Source: Prorocentrum cordatum (Eukaryota; Sar; Dinophyceae; Prorocentrales; Prorocentraceae). From it: 64,000 nucleotides of DNA. The DNA lies in NCBI GenBank assembly GCA_963575745.1, contig CAUYUJ010012592.1:183510-247509 (forward strand), written 5' to 3'. Positions 41,507-52,307 of this stretch are shown here, in pieces. Made by a program: the position numbers and the translations under genes. The notes under the pieces are model-generated. The model ran no database searches, had not been told where the DNA came from, and saw only the letters and a list, made by a program, of their open reading frames with translations. Each line of letters begins with the position of its first letter. The stretch's first letter is position 1.

Positions 41507-41702
41507 CACCCAGACCAACATCGGCGGAGGACCTCCACCGAGGGAAGACCATCCCGATCTCGGTGATGGTGGTAATCTTCGGGCTCTCCAGGTGGCCGAA
41601 CTATTACCATCAACATCGAAATCTAGGATCGTCCTCCCCCGTTGGGTGCACCCTCCTGTTTTGGTGTCGGTGCCCACTTCCAAGCCTCCAAGAGATCGCT
41701 CA
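41507..41702 (+). mobile_element. M10 repeat, copy b
   Basis: Same block order as 9691-9905, including CCTCCACCGAGGGA, GGTGGCCGAA and TGGTGTCGGTGCCCA. Confidence 0.6.
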
Positions 41703-42329
41703 CCCCTCAGGAGCGCGGGGGGGCGATGGGGGGCAGCTTCAGGCCCTTGGAGGAGCTGCTGCAGGCCTGGTTATGTCATGGCCTTTCCTTCTTTGCCGCT
41801 GCCGTCGTCGACCGCCGTCCGTCGTCACCAACCGCCTCGTCGCTCGCCTCGCGACCGTCGTCGTCGACCGCTGTCATCGTCGTGCTCCATGGTCGTCGAT
41901 TGCATCGTCGACAGCCTCGCGACCGTCGCTGCCGTCGACCGCGGGAACGGGGGCATCGTCCCCGCCGTCCTCCCGTCTCCCACCCCCTGCCCCTTCCTCC
42001 CCTCCTCTCTCCTTGTTCTCCCTTCTCCCACTCCCTCCGTGCTCCTGCCCTCCCCTCCTCATGACCCTCCTGCCCAGGAGGAGGAGGAGGAGGAGGAGGA
42101 GGATGACGGCGTGCCTCGAGGAGGCCGACGTGTGACGACCACGACGTCGACGGCGACCACACGACGGCGACGACGGCGACACCGACGTTGACGACAACGA
42201 CGACGACCACGACGGCCACGACGACGACAACAACGGCGGCGGCGACGGCCACGACGACGCTGGTTTCGAATCCAACGTCGAACTCGACAACAACGGTGTC
42301 CACCTTGACGACGACCACCAGGACTCCCG
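41703..42329. other. Low-complexity GTC/ACG-rich region
   Basis: GTCGTC-type words at 41800-41940, GAG repeats at 42078-42105 and ACGACG-type words at 42130-42320. One + frame of the last part is Thr-rich (TTTTTTTATTTTTT), which is most likely a microsatellite artefact. Confidence 0.5.
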
Positions 42330-42503
42330 TAAGGAAACTTGCAGTTACATAATATTTGGAGCTCCGCGCGGATTTCTTGTATCGGCGCTGGGCCCCCTGG
42401 CGGCGCCTCCGGCGCCGTCCCTGGCGCGCTCCGCGCGCCAGAGAGGGGGATCCAGTGCCGATCCAAGCAGTCCGTATGATTACGCAGCTGTTTGTTTCTC
42501 TAT
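42330..42503. mobile_element. M3 foldback element, copy b (eroded arms)
   Basis: The outer arms are diverged (TAAGGAAACTTGCAG on the left), but GAGCTCCGCGCGGATTTC and both central hairpins are kept, including their CTC and TCC loops. Confidence 0.75.
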
Positions 42504-43618
42504 AAAGGATGGCGGGGGCACCGTCGACGACGTGGACGTCGGCGGCGCACACGACGACGCAAGCGGCGGCCCCCACCCCCCAAGGCGGAGCCCGCCGGCG
42601 CCTCCGCTGCGGAGCGGGGGCCGCGCTGGGAGCTGCCGCCGTCGGCACCGGCGGCCGCCGCCGCTAGCGACGGTGGCGCTTACGGCGGCACTGCAGGCCG
42701 TCGCCGCCGCGGCCGTGCAGAGTCCCAGCTCATCGGGGCCGGCAGTGGCGAAGGGTAGCCCCTGGTCCGTGCCTCGGTGGCCAGACTTGCGGCGCCCCAG
42801 ACCAGAGGCATCCTGGACCATTCGGGCGTCCATAGCCAGGCCCGACTCACCGTGGTCAGGGGTAGTTCTTGGTTTCGTGCGTCGGGAGTCTAAGCCGCCG
42901 TTACCCCAGACAAGAGTTATCCCTGTCAGCTCGGGCGTTCTCGCCAGCACCGACGCCGCCGTCGCCGCAGCCGCCGCTCAAGTTGAGAAAAGAAAACTAG
43001 ACGAACAGAGCACGTCGGTGCAGCATCTTGTCGGTATTACTGCACCCAGCGTTTCGTCCCTTGCGGGGCTCCTCTGAGCGAAACCCGCGCCGTCGCCGCA
43101 GTCGACGCCAGCACCCGCGCCACCGTCGTCACTGCGGCCGCCGCCGCCGGCGGCAACGTCGGTGGCACCGTTGGCGGCGACGGTGGCGGCGGCGGCGGCG
43201 GCCGACTTGGACGTCGGCGACGGCGACGGCGCTGGCGGTGTTTCTTCAGAATCGTGCAGCCTATCACGATCCACACTGGGCCATGGTATCTCAGCCCGAC
43301 CATCTCACTACCCCTCTAGTTGGGGATAGGCCCCTCGAAACCCAGATGCAACGACCTATCCCCATCTAGGCGGGTATATCGAGCAGTGGGTCCCAGGCCA
43401 CGCCAGTGGGGATAGGGATCGATTCAACGATGCTCATTTTAGGCCGTCGCGGCCGGACGCGGCTCGAAGGATTAGACAGGATGGGCCCCAGGAGAGGTTT
43501 GGAGCCTTGGGCTTGAATTTGCACAGAGCTGGGGCCGACGAGCAAGCCGTCACGCTGGAGGCGCTTCCTCGATTCCAGCATCTGGATGCCCGCCTCGGCC
43601 CCTGGGACTGTCAAACGT
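42504..43618. other. Ala-rich open frames, no gene confirmed
   Basis: A + frame (42532-43077) ends AAAAAQVEKRKLDEQST then SVQHLVGITAPSV, which is protein-like, but GCC/GCG triplet repeats dominate the region and no family is recognised. Confidence 0.3.
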
Positions 43619-43820
43619 AGTTCGAGGAGGAGGAGGAGGAGGAGGAGGAGGAGGAGGAGGAGGAAGAGGAGGAGGAGGAGGAGGAGGAGGAGGAGGAGGA
43701 GGAGGAGGAGGAGGAGGAGGAGGAGGAGGAGGGGGAGGAGGAGGAGGAGGAGGAGGAGGGGAGGAGGAGGAGGAGGAGGGCGAGGAGGAGGAGGAGGAGG
43801 AGGAGGAGGAGGGGAGCGAG
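43619..43820 (+). repeat. (GAG)n microsatellite, about 200 bp
   Basis: Nearly uninterrupted GGA/GAG triplets. The long Pro, Ser or Arg frames overlapping it are artefacts. Confidence 0.95.
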
Positions 43821-43958
43821 GAGGAGGCGTGCAGGCCGGCGAGTGTTGTGGGGATGGACCCTGGGAGGGGTCCGGTACGGGCGGCGACGGACGGCGGCGA
43901 CGACGATAACGGCAACGATAACGAAGATGGCGACATCAGCAGGACGGCGAGCGACGAA

Positions 43959-44016
<58 letters not shown>

Positions 44017-45299
44017 GCATCGGTGACGTCTCGCCACGGCTGAGGACGTCGGCGGCCGAGTCGTCGTGCGCAGGCCGCGCCACGCACACCGCGCGCCTGG
44101 TGGCGCTCGCCAGCGAGCCGTGGGTGTACACCATCGCCCGCCTGCTGCTTCAGGAGACCTCTGCTCGGGAGTCGGCTGGGGGTCTGAGGTGGCCCAGCAC
44201 TGGTTCCGGCGAGCAGGAAGGGGGGCGAGGTGCGAGCTTCTGGGTTCGATCGATTGTTTTTGGTTTGTTTCGGCCTCCAGGGGGGCCCGACACCGTGACA
44301 GACGGACGTGAGCATAAATTGTACCAGATGGACCCTGGGAGGGGACCAGGGATTGCCAGATGTTTTTTCAGGTCCATTTAGTTCATATGCGCCGCCGTCC
44401 AATCCGGGCCTCGCAGACCCGTTCTTGGGCACGGGGGGTGTTAACGGTGGATCCTGGATAACTGTCCTTGGGGAGCGGATTGAGGCTCGCGGATAGACAA
44501 GCATTCAAAGTCGGGAGCCCTGAAGCATGTCTTTTGCGTGTGCTATCGGCGATAAGGTATCAGGCACCAATGTTGGACTCGCTCGCCTGCAGACTTCCTT
44601 CAAATTCTGACTCCACCGCGGGCATTCCAGAAATCTGACCTGCGGGGATGGGGTGCTCATGTGCCTGCCTGGCGAGAGAGCAAGGAGAAAGGCAGGTCTG
44701 GAGACATGCCTCTGCGGTCTGCGAACCGAGTCCATTGAGAAACGCGCGGCCATGCGCGCGTAATCACGTCGCCTGCGTAAGGTCGCGCGTAAGCGCCCTC
44801 TTCTCCACTCGGTATGCCACGCTGGAGGCCCACGTGCGCCAACGCGTAAGGCCGCTATGTCCTCGTGCGCAGGACCCGCTTCTGTTTGCCGCTCAGTTGT
44901 CGGTCGCCGCGCTTCGGTTGCTCTGCGCGCTGCCGCGCGACCGATCACCGCTTCGAGGCCCAGCGTTTTTTGGTCCTCGACGGCGTGCCGAGGGCGCCGC
45001 GCCCTCGGCCACGTGCTCCCCGCATGCCTTGCAGCCCGTGGCCCGGGAGCCGCGCGGGGTCCTCGACGGCCCCCAGAAGGGGGCGGAGGACGCACTTCTG
45101 CCACTTCTGTGCCCTCGGGTCCTCGCGGAGGGTCATCGCGAGGCCATCCCCCGAGGTCTGGGCGGTGCATTCTCTTCACAATTGGGCGTTTTCGCCCGGT
45201 TTCGGGCCCCAGCGATACAGCCTGAGTGGCCCCGATGCCGCCGATGCCCCTTGCAGCTTGCGCCGCAACTACTAATTCAGCCATTTCGCTTATTCGCAC
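43821..45299. other. Spacer with (GAC)n, no gene confirmed
   Basis: (GAC)n at about 43955-44015. ATGGACCCTGGGAGGGG occurs at about 43853 and 44328 in direct orientation, a possible duplication of 475-bp spacing. Frames in 44500-45300 are open on both strands without motifs. Confidence 0.35.
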
Positions 45300-46290
45300 C
45301 CAACTAGTTAAACAACTTCCCACACTCACACCCAACGAATTCAACTAATTCAATGACTCCCCATATTCGGACTCAACTAATTCAACTAACTCATGTAACG
45401 TTTCGATTCGCACCCAAATAATTCAATCACCTTCCATATGCTGAAGCGTCCCGAACACCCATACGGCGGAGGCCCGACCAACGTGGCCAGAATTATTGGC
45501 AATCCCCCGCCAATAATTAAAAAACGCGCAAACCAGAAACGCATGCGCGACCAAGAATTCAAGCGCACAATCACCGGCAACGCATGGTTTACAGGAGGCC
45601 GTCGTCCGTCGTCGTCGACGACGTCGTGGTCCTCGTCGTTGTCGTAGTCGTCTGTCGTCGTTTCTTCATCGTCGTCCATCGTCTGTCGCCGCCGCCGCTC
45701 TGCCGGTGACGGCGTCGCAGACGACGGCGGTGACGGTGACGACGTCGTGGGCGACGGCGGCGATGACCGCCGCTCGCTGGTCGCCGTCGTTGCCGCCGGC
45801 GTGGACGACAGCGGCGACGCTGGTAGCGGCGGCGCCGACGTCTTGGATTCGGAGGAATGGCTAGTGGGGGCGGTGGGGATCCTGGAGGGCCATCGTGGAC
45901 GACGGCAGCAGTGACCGCGGCGGCGGCGGCGACGGAGTGACTGTGTGAAGTGGGATGCGCAACGAGAGAGCGAAACCAGTCACACGTGAGACGACCACTC
46001 TGGCTCAACAAAAAAAAATGAGAGTTCGTGGTCCACGCCATGGCCCATTGTTGAATTAGTTGCATTTTTCGAATTCGTTGAATTTGTCACATTCGTTGTT
46101 TTGAATTAGTTTTGCTTGTTGCCTCGGCAACTTCGCCCGTCTCCGCCAACTGTGATACAGTAACATTTGTTCATTATGTATCGAGCAATTCGCCTACTTT
46201 GCCAGCAACGTTCAACTAATTCAATTGCTTAAGTTCAATAAATTCATTGACCCCAAGACCAAAAAAGAACACAACTAGCTCAAAACAGTT
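45300..46290. repeat. A/T-rich CAACTAATTCAA arrays around a GTC-rich core
   Basis: 45300-45435 carries CAACTAATTCAA on the plus strand. 46045-46130 carries its complement TTGAATTAGTTG, and 46208-46250 the direct form again. The core (45600-45930) is GTC/GGC triplet-rich. This stands out as an A/T-rich island in a GC-rich window. Confidence 0.6.
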
Positions 46291-46736
46291 GGTTGGATCT
46301 GCACGGTCCGCCCAATGAAAGATAAGATTGCGATCGGCCATGTATGTGCTAACTTGGATCAGCGGATCTATCTGGGGGGAGAGGAGAGGGTTTCGGCCCT
46401 CGGCCTGGGGATATTTGACAGTGGCATTGATTCGTGCTGGTTGGCCCCGATATCTACTAGAGCGAGGGCGCGAGCCCGCTGCGCGCGCATCGCCCCCTTC
46501 GGAATCGAATACTCCTGTGTCAACATCATCCGCCGTGCGCTCAAGAAGAGGTCGGTCCAGCGGTCTCAGTAGCTCGCGCCGCGATGCAGCTGCATGTGTC
46601 GGAGGTTGAGGGGTGAGATCGCAGTGAAACGGAGACCCCCCACCGGGAAATCGGTTTCGGTTTCGTGTTCGCGTCGTGCGTGCGGGCGAGGCGAAGCTGC
46701 GCGTGATCCTCCTGTAGCTAGGCCGAAGTAGGAGCG
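46291..46736. other. Spacer, no gene recognised
   Basis: No repeat or coding feature recognised. Confidence 0.4.
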
Positions 46737-46905
46737 AAAGTCCGTTCCCCGTCCGCCGGTGGCTGGGAGGTGTCCCAGTTGGGCAGGGCGGTGTCCCGGG
46801 TGTCCCGGGTGTCAGTAGGAGCGAAAGTCCGTTTCCCGTCCGCCAGTGGCTGGGAGGTGTCCCAGTTGGGCCGGGCGGTGTCCCGGGTGTCCCGGGCGTC
46901 CCGGC
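46737..46905 (+). repeat. Tandem repeat, two copies of about 83 bp
   Basis: GGAGCGAAAGTCCGTT to GTCCCGGGTGTCCCGGG occurs twice in a row with few differences. Confidence 0.85.
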
Positions 46906-46969
46906 GTTAACGCATGTCGCTAATTTCATAATTCATTGGTTTCGGCGCTTGCGGCGGGCTTTCTTATCC

Positions 46970-47510
46970 AATCCAGCTTATGTTATCCAATCCATCTTGT
47001 CCAATCCAATCCATCTTATCTTATCCAACCCATCTTGTCCCATCTTATCTTATCCACCCAATCCAATCCATCATAGATGCCACCGCCATCGCTGCTGTCA
47101 GCACCACCCTACCCATCACCCATCGTCACTGTCATCATTGTGGTGGAGGGGGAGAGAAAGAGAGAGAGAGAGAGAACGAGAGAGAGAGAGAGAGAGATAG
47201 ACAAATATTACCCAGTATGCGATGGTTGTCTTGTGGTTGTCTACAAATCGTTTTTCGGCGCCTGCGGCGGGCGTTCTCATTTTGATTTTGAGGTCGATAG
47301 TGGGATCGACAGTGAGAATCACCGATAGGTCGGTCGACGGGTAGGTAGGTAGGGGGATCTCATCGTCATCGCGATCATCATTGTGGTGGAGGGAGACTCT
47401 GATAGAGAGGGAGAGATAGAGAGAGGGCGAGAGATAGAAAGCGAGAGAGAGAGAGAGACAGAGAGAGAGAGAGAAAGACAGAGAGAAAGAGAGAAAGAGA
47501 GAAATGAGAC
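46970..47510 (+). repeat. Simple-repeat cluster: CCAATCCATCTTAT minisatellite and GA tracts
   Basis: 46970-47080 has TTATCCAATCCATC units. 47155-47200 and 47395-47505 are GAGA/GAAA tracts. Confidence 0.85.
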
Positions 47511-49970
47511 CAAGGTGGCAGGCTGGAGGTCAGTCAGGGTGGGCATTTGACCTCGATCCCCCCCCAACCTCCTTATCGCCCGCAGGGCGGTCGTATAGGT
47601 ATGTCGGCGAATCGGAGCGGCGCTGCTGCTGCAGGGGGGGCAGCTTCCCTTCAAACGGTCTGCGGCGGGGAAGAGGGGGGCGGACAGCGACTGGCCCCTG
47701 CCCATTTGTCCTTTCCCCTCTCTCTTCCTCGCCGTTGCCTTTTTGGTTCGCGCTCAGTGCGGTCCCGCAGGCCCAACCGCCAAACTTCTTTCTCGGAGGC
47801 AAGTAAGCCTAGTCCGTTTGTTCTTGTTCGTGGCGGCGCGGGCTGTCACGTGTTAGTCGGGTCGGCGTGATTCTGTGACGTGGCCGAGGTCCCCAGCCAG
47901 GCTTCGGCTCTTTATTAGCCGTGAGAAAGTTCCGAGGCGTTTCGGGGTGCGTCCAAGCCCCCTGGGGCATCCTGAAGCGCTGTTGGCGGCCTCTTCAAGG
48001 TTTGCTGGGGGGTTCTTGGCCTCCTCGGGGCCCTTCGGGGGCCTTTGGGCGCTTCCTGGGGGCTTTCGGAGTACGTAGCTATGTTTGCTGGGGCTGCTGT
48101 GTGTGACTACATGAGTTTGTGAATGTGCTTGCGTTGCTTGGGCTCGCGGACGCTAGACTTCGTTGGTGATTCGAATGCGTAGTGTTAGTTGGGTTTGCAG
48201 CTTACCAAGCACTTGAAAGTTGTTCGACGTAGCTTTAGGTGCATTACATGGTTTTGCACCGCAGTTGACTTCGTTGAGACGTGCTTGGGACGTGTTGAAT
48301 GAGTTGAATGAGTCGAACTCGTAGAACTCAGTCGTCGCTGCATGCGATGGCTAAGCAGGAAACCACAGTTTGATCTAGGGCTCCGGGCGTGATGTTTCGC
48401 TATGGCGCAGTTCGTTCGCACCGTCGGATCCCAAGGCCAAGGCTACCCTGGAAACTTGAAACCACGCTGGGCCAGTGCCACCCCGGGTAGACTCGCATCG
48501 GGACCGCTCGGTCTTCCCTCGCTTCGTCTGGGCCCCCGCACCCCTTCTCTCCTTGCCCGATCGCAGGCATGGCCGCGTCTCAGTCGCGCACACGACCGAA
48601 AATGTGCCTCGGGATATTGACGCGCCGTCTTCGCCGCCTTTTTCATCGCCGCCGTCGTTGTCGCGCCTGTGGTGTATCCCCTTCGGACTCTCTACGGCTG
48701 GCTCCCTCCAGCGCCAGCTGGTCTCGGAGGCTGGTGGGGGATACGCCCAGAGGGGTCGCATCGTCCCCGCATCATCGCCCACTCATCATCGATCGTGGTT
48801 CTGGAGCCCACGCTGCCCAGGTTCGATTCGCAGTCGGGGGCCGACCGCCGATCCATCGGCGACGTATGGCCCATTGCAGCCAGATGTTCCGCCATCATCA
48901 CTGAGCCGGCCGCCTGCTGACGTTGTCGTTCGCGGCGGGCACACTGCAGGAATCTCCGCAGCGGATCGGCGAGCTGTGCGCGGAGTACGGCATGCGGCCG
49001 CCTGCTGGACGGGACCCCCTTTTTCGCATCTGAGATCCCAGGCCTGCGCAGACAATGAGTGCGTCTTTGGATGCGGTGGTTGGCGCAGTTCACCCCCAGG
49101 GGCGCGAACAAAATTGCGCGTATGTTCGTGTTCGTTGCGTGGCGCACCTGTACATGGCACGGACCGCTGCTGGTGTTCTCTGATAGAAGGCGGGCGACTA
49201 TTGTCGTCATCCCCACCTTTTGGTAGAAGTGAGGGAGCAGGGGCCAGCGAAGGAACGGAAGAACGGAAAACCAGACCGCCCCCACCCATCCCGAAGATCC
49301 CAGATCCGCCAAGGTCCGGGCTTGGGGGTGTACGGGTTCCACTATGTTTCCCCAATGTTCCGGAACCAAGGGCGACTCTGGATTGGTCTGGGGTGGTTCG
49401 GTACGTAGTCAGGGTTTAGATGCGGGCATGGGAGGGAGGGCGAAGGGATCGGATCAAGAGGGTGGAATGTGGGCACCGCGTGAGCCTGGGCCTCGGGCGC
49501 ACTGTTCCCCTCTCCCTGCCCAGGCCTCCCACGCCGTGCCTTTGCCACCTTGCGGGCCCCTGGAGGCTCCGTCCCACCCCCCCCGGCCCCGATCATTGGA
49601 TCGCGATTTGTAGCGACCGATCGGAAACCCCAGTCGGTCGCGACCAATCAAGACCGATTCCAACAGCGGGCGCGACCAGTCGCGAGCGATTCTGGAACAA
49701 GTCGGTCACAACGGTGGTTAGACTTTGCTGCAACATCGGCAGTGACCGATCGTGTCGGTCGCGTCCGAAAAATGGTATCCGAGGATCTGGGCCACGGACT
49801 GGTTTTTCACTCTGCACGGCCCTGGGTCGGGCGACGGACCCTGGAGGCCGAAAACGTTGCTGGTCGACCATCCGCCGTGACCTTCCCACGGCGCGAGGGG
49901 GTCACCCCGGTCATCGGGGCTGTTGCGCGGCCGCCGGCGGGTCGCGGTCCGCGCGGCCGTGTCGGCAATA
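47511..49970. other. Long spacer, no gene confirmed
   Basis: 48010-48065 has CCTTCGGGGGCC-like words resembling the 20.1-kb array. 49605-49765 is rich in GTCGGTCGCGACC words. Two long opposing frames (+48475-49419, -48692-49369) overlap and neither has a recognisable domain. Confidence 0.35.
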
Positions 49971-50146
49971 CAGTCGGGGCCCTGAAGAAGGAACCCTTTT
50001 GGTTGGGGAGGGGCTCCGCGTTCCTTAAGTGTTTCACAGCTTGCCTCAGGTTTTCCTCATGTTCTCGATAGGAAATCGAAGTTTAACTTATGGAAAAAAG
50101 GGGCCTCGTTCCTTATTTAGGGTTCCTTAGGTCAACGCCCCGACTG
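49971..50146 (+). mobile_element. M8 element, copy d (Tc1/mariner-like, 176 bp)
   Basis: TA flanks; ends CAGTCGGGGCCCTGAAG and, complemented, CAGTCGGGGCGTTGACC. Intact inverted ends and close identity to 35782-35953 in reverse orientation. Confidence 0.9.
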
Positions 50147-50221
50147 TAGGGGCGACTGGCGACGGCGCGATCGATCGGCGGCGATCGGCGGCTTCGACGG
50201 GAGTGGCGAGGGCCCCTGCCG

Positions 50222-50406
50222 AGGACAGCTCGACCGCGGGCACTGGACCTCACGAGGGACAAACAGACACTTCTCTCTCACACACACGTAAAGAAAGGTG
50301 GATTTGAAGCGGAACCGGAGGAGAATGGGAAAGTTCAGGAAAGTAGCCCAATATTGGAAATCTTTGAGTTTGTGCTGATTATTTGGGATCCCTCTGCGCC
50401 CCTTAA
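50222..50406 (+). mobile_element. Degenerate M6-like element
   Basis: GAGGGACAAACAGACAC start, ATTGGAAATC and TTTGTGCTGATTATTTGGG middle, GCGCCCCTTAA end. The order matches M6 but similarity is weak. It abuts M2 copy f. Confidence 0.4.
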
Positions 50407-50589
50407 TTCGGATGCAACTCCTGGGAGGTCAAATTCTGATTTTGCCCTGGTCCGAAGTCCGGCTTAATCCCGCTCAATCCCGCTTCATCCCTCTTAATCC
50501 GGCTCAATCCGAGGCCCATTCCGGCGCAACAGTGGGGCCTAATCCTCTTGAGTTCTTCTGACGAAGACCTCCCAGTAGTTGCCTCCTAA
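50407..50589 (+). mobile_element. M2 element, copy f
   Basis: TTCGGATGCAACTCCTGGG start and CAGTAGTTGCCTCCTAA end; 16 of the first 17 inner positions are inverted matches (GCAACTCCTGGGAGGTC against GCAACTACTGGGAGGTC). It ends 7 bp before the acceptor-like AG of the first ankyrin exon, so it would form the end of that intron. Confidence 0.9.
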
Positions 50590-50596
50590 CCTTGAG

Positions 50597-50768
50597 GACC
50601 GCCGCCGCTGCCCGCGCCGCCTACGAGCCCGCGCTGCTGCGGCAGCTGCGGGCGCTGCTGCGCGCTCGCGCAGACCCCGACGGCGGCGGCTGCGACGCCG
50701 CAGGCGCGCCCGGCGGTGCCCGCCGCACGCCGCTGATGTGCCTGGCGGCTGAGGGCTGCTCCGCGGCG
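50597..50768 (+). CDS. Ankyrin-repeat exon (exon A of the ANK-JmjC-like gene)
   Basis: Encodes YEPALLRQLRALLRARADPD and then RTPLMCLAAEGCSAA, the end of one ankyrin repeat and the first helix of the next. The left boundary is an AG right after element M2; further upstream exons are not identified. The right boundary is GCG followed by GTGTTC, in phase 0. Joining it to the exon at 52132 gives AAEGCSAA plus VRALLAARADA, an uninterrupted ankyrin repeat with standard spacing, which is strong support for the splice. Ankyrin repeats bind protein partners; the partner here is unknown. Confidence 0.65.
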
Positions 50769-50819
50769 GTGTTCGGAGGGCGCCAACTGTCCGGCACCGA
50801 CACCGTGACCTTCGCTCAG

Positions 50820-50987
50820 CGGCACCGTAACGGGTACTTACTAACGGGTACTTTGAAATTATGCCGGAAGTTGTCACTTTAGGGCCTTTTTTTGGCATTG
50901 CAGCGTTGCCCACATCGGGAAGGGTTGGGTTCGCTGGGTCACTGGCCAAAGTACCCGTTAGTGGAGTCCCCGTTTGAGGGGCGCTGA
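50820..50987. mobile_element. M16 element with 9-bp target duplication (168 bp)
   Basis: ACTAACGGGTACTTTG near 50840 and its complement near 50948 are inverted, with a second imperfect AACGGG repeat outside them. TTCGCTCAG flanks both sides (50811-50819, 50988-50996). The paralogous sequence at about 51524-51570 lacks the element, so it serves as an empty site. It lies in the intron between the ankyrin exons. Confidence 0.8.
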
Positions 50988-51243
50988 TTCGCTCAGCTCT
51001 TTTCTTTGAGCGGCCTGGAAGGCCTTCGTTGTGTGTGAAGTCCGCTCGCATCCCCATTCTATCGTCAAATGCCGCTGCTGTGTCGGCTCAGGTATTGGCA
51101 ACACAGACGCAGAGCGCTGCCCTCTGCGCAGCGCCCAGGAAAAGGAGTTCATTCCCCTTCCCCTTTCTTTGCCTCTACCTGCGGACACCCGTACAGGATC
51201 GACCCCTCGGTCGTCTCCCTATATATACACACACACACACACT

Positions 51244-51660
51244 CGTCGCCACGCCTCGATAGACTGGGCAGAACGCACCCCAGCAGAGGTCAGGGGAGAA
51301 GCGGTATCGGTGTCTTCAGGTTCCCCCCCAGTTTTGTGGAAGGCGATTAATGGAGGGGACGCTTGCTGTCAAATAATTTCCGGATGTCTAAAACATGTTT
51401 CAAATATGTTTATATGTAAAACATGTTTTGAATTATTGTTTAGCACTTTTTTTACACAGTTTGAACACATGTTTAATTCAACGGCAGGATTGTTGGAGAG
51501 CCCATTGTCATGGCATCCACAACGATACCGTGACCTTCGCTCGGTTGTTTCTTTGGGCGGCCTGGGAGGCCCACGTCGCCACGCCTCGATCTACTGGGCA
51601 GGCCGCACCCCGGCAGAGGTCTGGGGAGGAACGGTAGCGGTGTCTTCTGGTTCCCCCCCA
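51244..51660 (+). repeat. 87-bp direct repeats flanking M4 copy b
   Basis: 51244-51330 and 51574-51660 are 87-bp copies with about ten differences (shared: CGTCGCCACGCCTCGAT, GGTTCCCCCCCA). The homology continues in part: ACCGTGACCTTCGCTC lies at 50803 and 51528. Confidence 0.8.
51332..51523 (+). mobile_element. M4 element, copy b
   Basis: TTTTGTGGAAGGCGATTAAT start and TGGCATCCACAAC end, with CAAATAATTTCCGGATGTC and repeated ACATGTTT words inside. It begins 2 bp after the left 87-bp repeat. Confidence 0.85.
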
Positions 51661-51762
51661 GCTGTACACACCTGCACCGAGCCTGGCCCGGCCAGGTCGG
51701 ACCTGGGCCCCGCATCGATGGCCGAGCCAGGACGGCGCGTGCACCGATCCTGGGCCACCCCA

Positions 51763-51950
51763 TTCAGGAGGGGAAAAAACACACAGACACGATTAAATCT
51801 TCGATTCCCCAGAAAATATTGGAAAATAGAGGAAATGTGGGGGGAAGACAACAAAAACCAGGGGAATGTATGGAAAACCAAACAATGTATGAAAATATGG
51901 GGAATCCTGCTATATGTGTCTACTTATTTGTGTCTCCCCGGGCCCCTTCA
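51763..51950 (+). mobile_element. M6 element, copy e
   Basis: TTCAGGAGGGGAAAAAAC start, CACACAGACACGATTAA, GGGGGGAAGACAAC core, GTCTCCCCGGGCCCC end. Third element in the intron between the ankyrin exons. Confidence 0.75.
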
Positions 51951-52131
51951 CCCATGTCCAGGGATCATCCTGGGTCATTTCGTTGACGGCCCTGGGGCCC
52001 GTCGAGGGCCCCCTGAAGCCGAAAATTGCCAAATGCCTCGCGCCGTGGTTGTTTCGTGACCCGAGGGGTGCTCGGGCCCAGGGTGGGCCCGGCCAGGACT
52101 GGTGCAGGGTGTGCACTTGGCGCCCTCCCAG

Positions 52132-52307
52132 GTGCGCGCGCTGCTCGCGGCCCGCGCGGACGCGCGCCGCGCCGACGCCGCCGGGCGGACGGCGCTGCAT
52201 TGCGCCGTGATCCAGCAGGAGCTGCGCGTGGCGGGGCAGTTGCTGCGCGCGGGCGCAGACCCCTCGGCGAGGGACGCGTGGGGCCACAGCCTGGACGACG
52301 CCCCACC
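52132..52307 (+). CDS. Ankyrin-repeat exon (exon B of the ANK-JmjC-like gene)
   Basis: Starts after a textbook acceptor (CGCCCTCCCAG) in phase 0 and encodes VRALLAARADARR, GRTALHCAVIQQELRVA and LLRAGADPSARDAWGHS, which complete one ankyrin repeat and cover most of another (TALH box, LLxAGAD box). The proposed right boundary is CCCACC followed by GTGTGC at 52308, leaving two bases of a split codon. The intron before it (50769-52131) contains M16, M4 and M6. Confidence 0.7.

Noticed and set aside
42130-42320. Thr-rich mucin-like peptide
   Set aside because: Follows from ACG/ACC triplet repeats; no signal peptide or flanking exon.
43550-44504. Minus-strand frames with long Pro or Ser runs
   Set aside because: Produced by the (GAG)n tract; every frame over it is open.
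48475-49419. 314-codon + frame and the opposing 225-codon frame
   Set aside because: Both are open over the same DNA with no recognisable domain, as expected by chance in GC-rich sequence.
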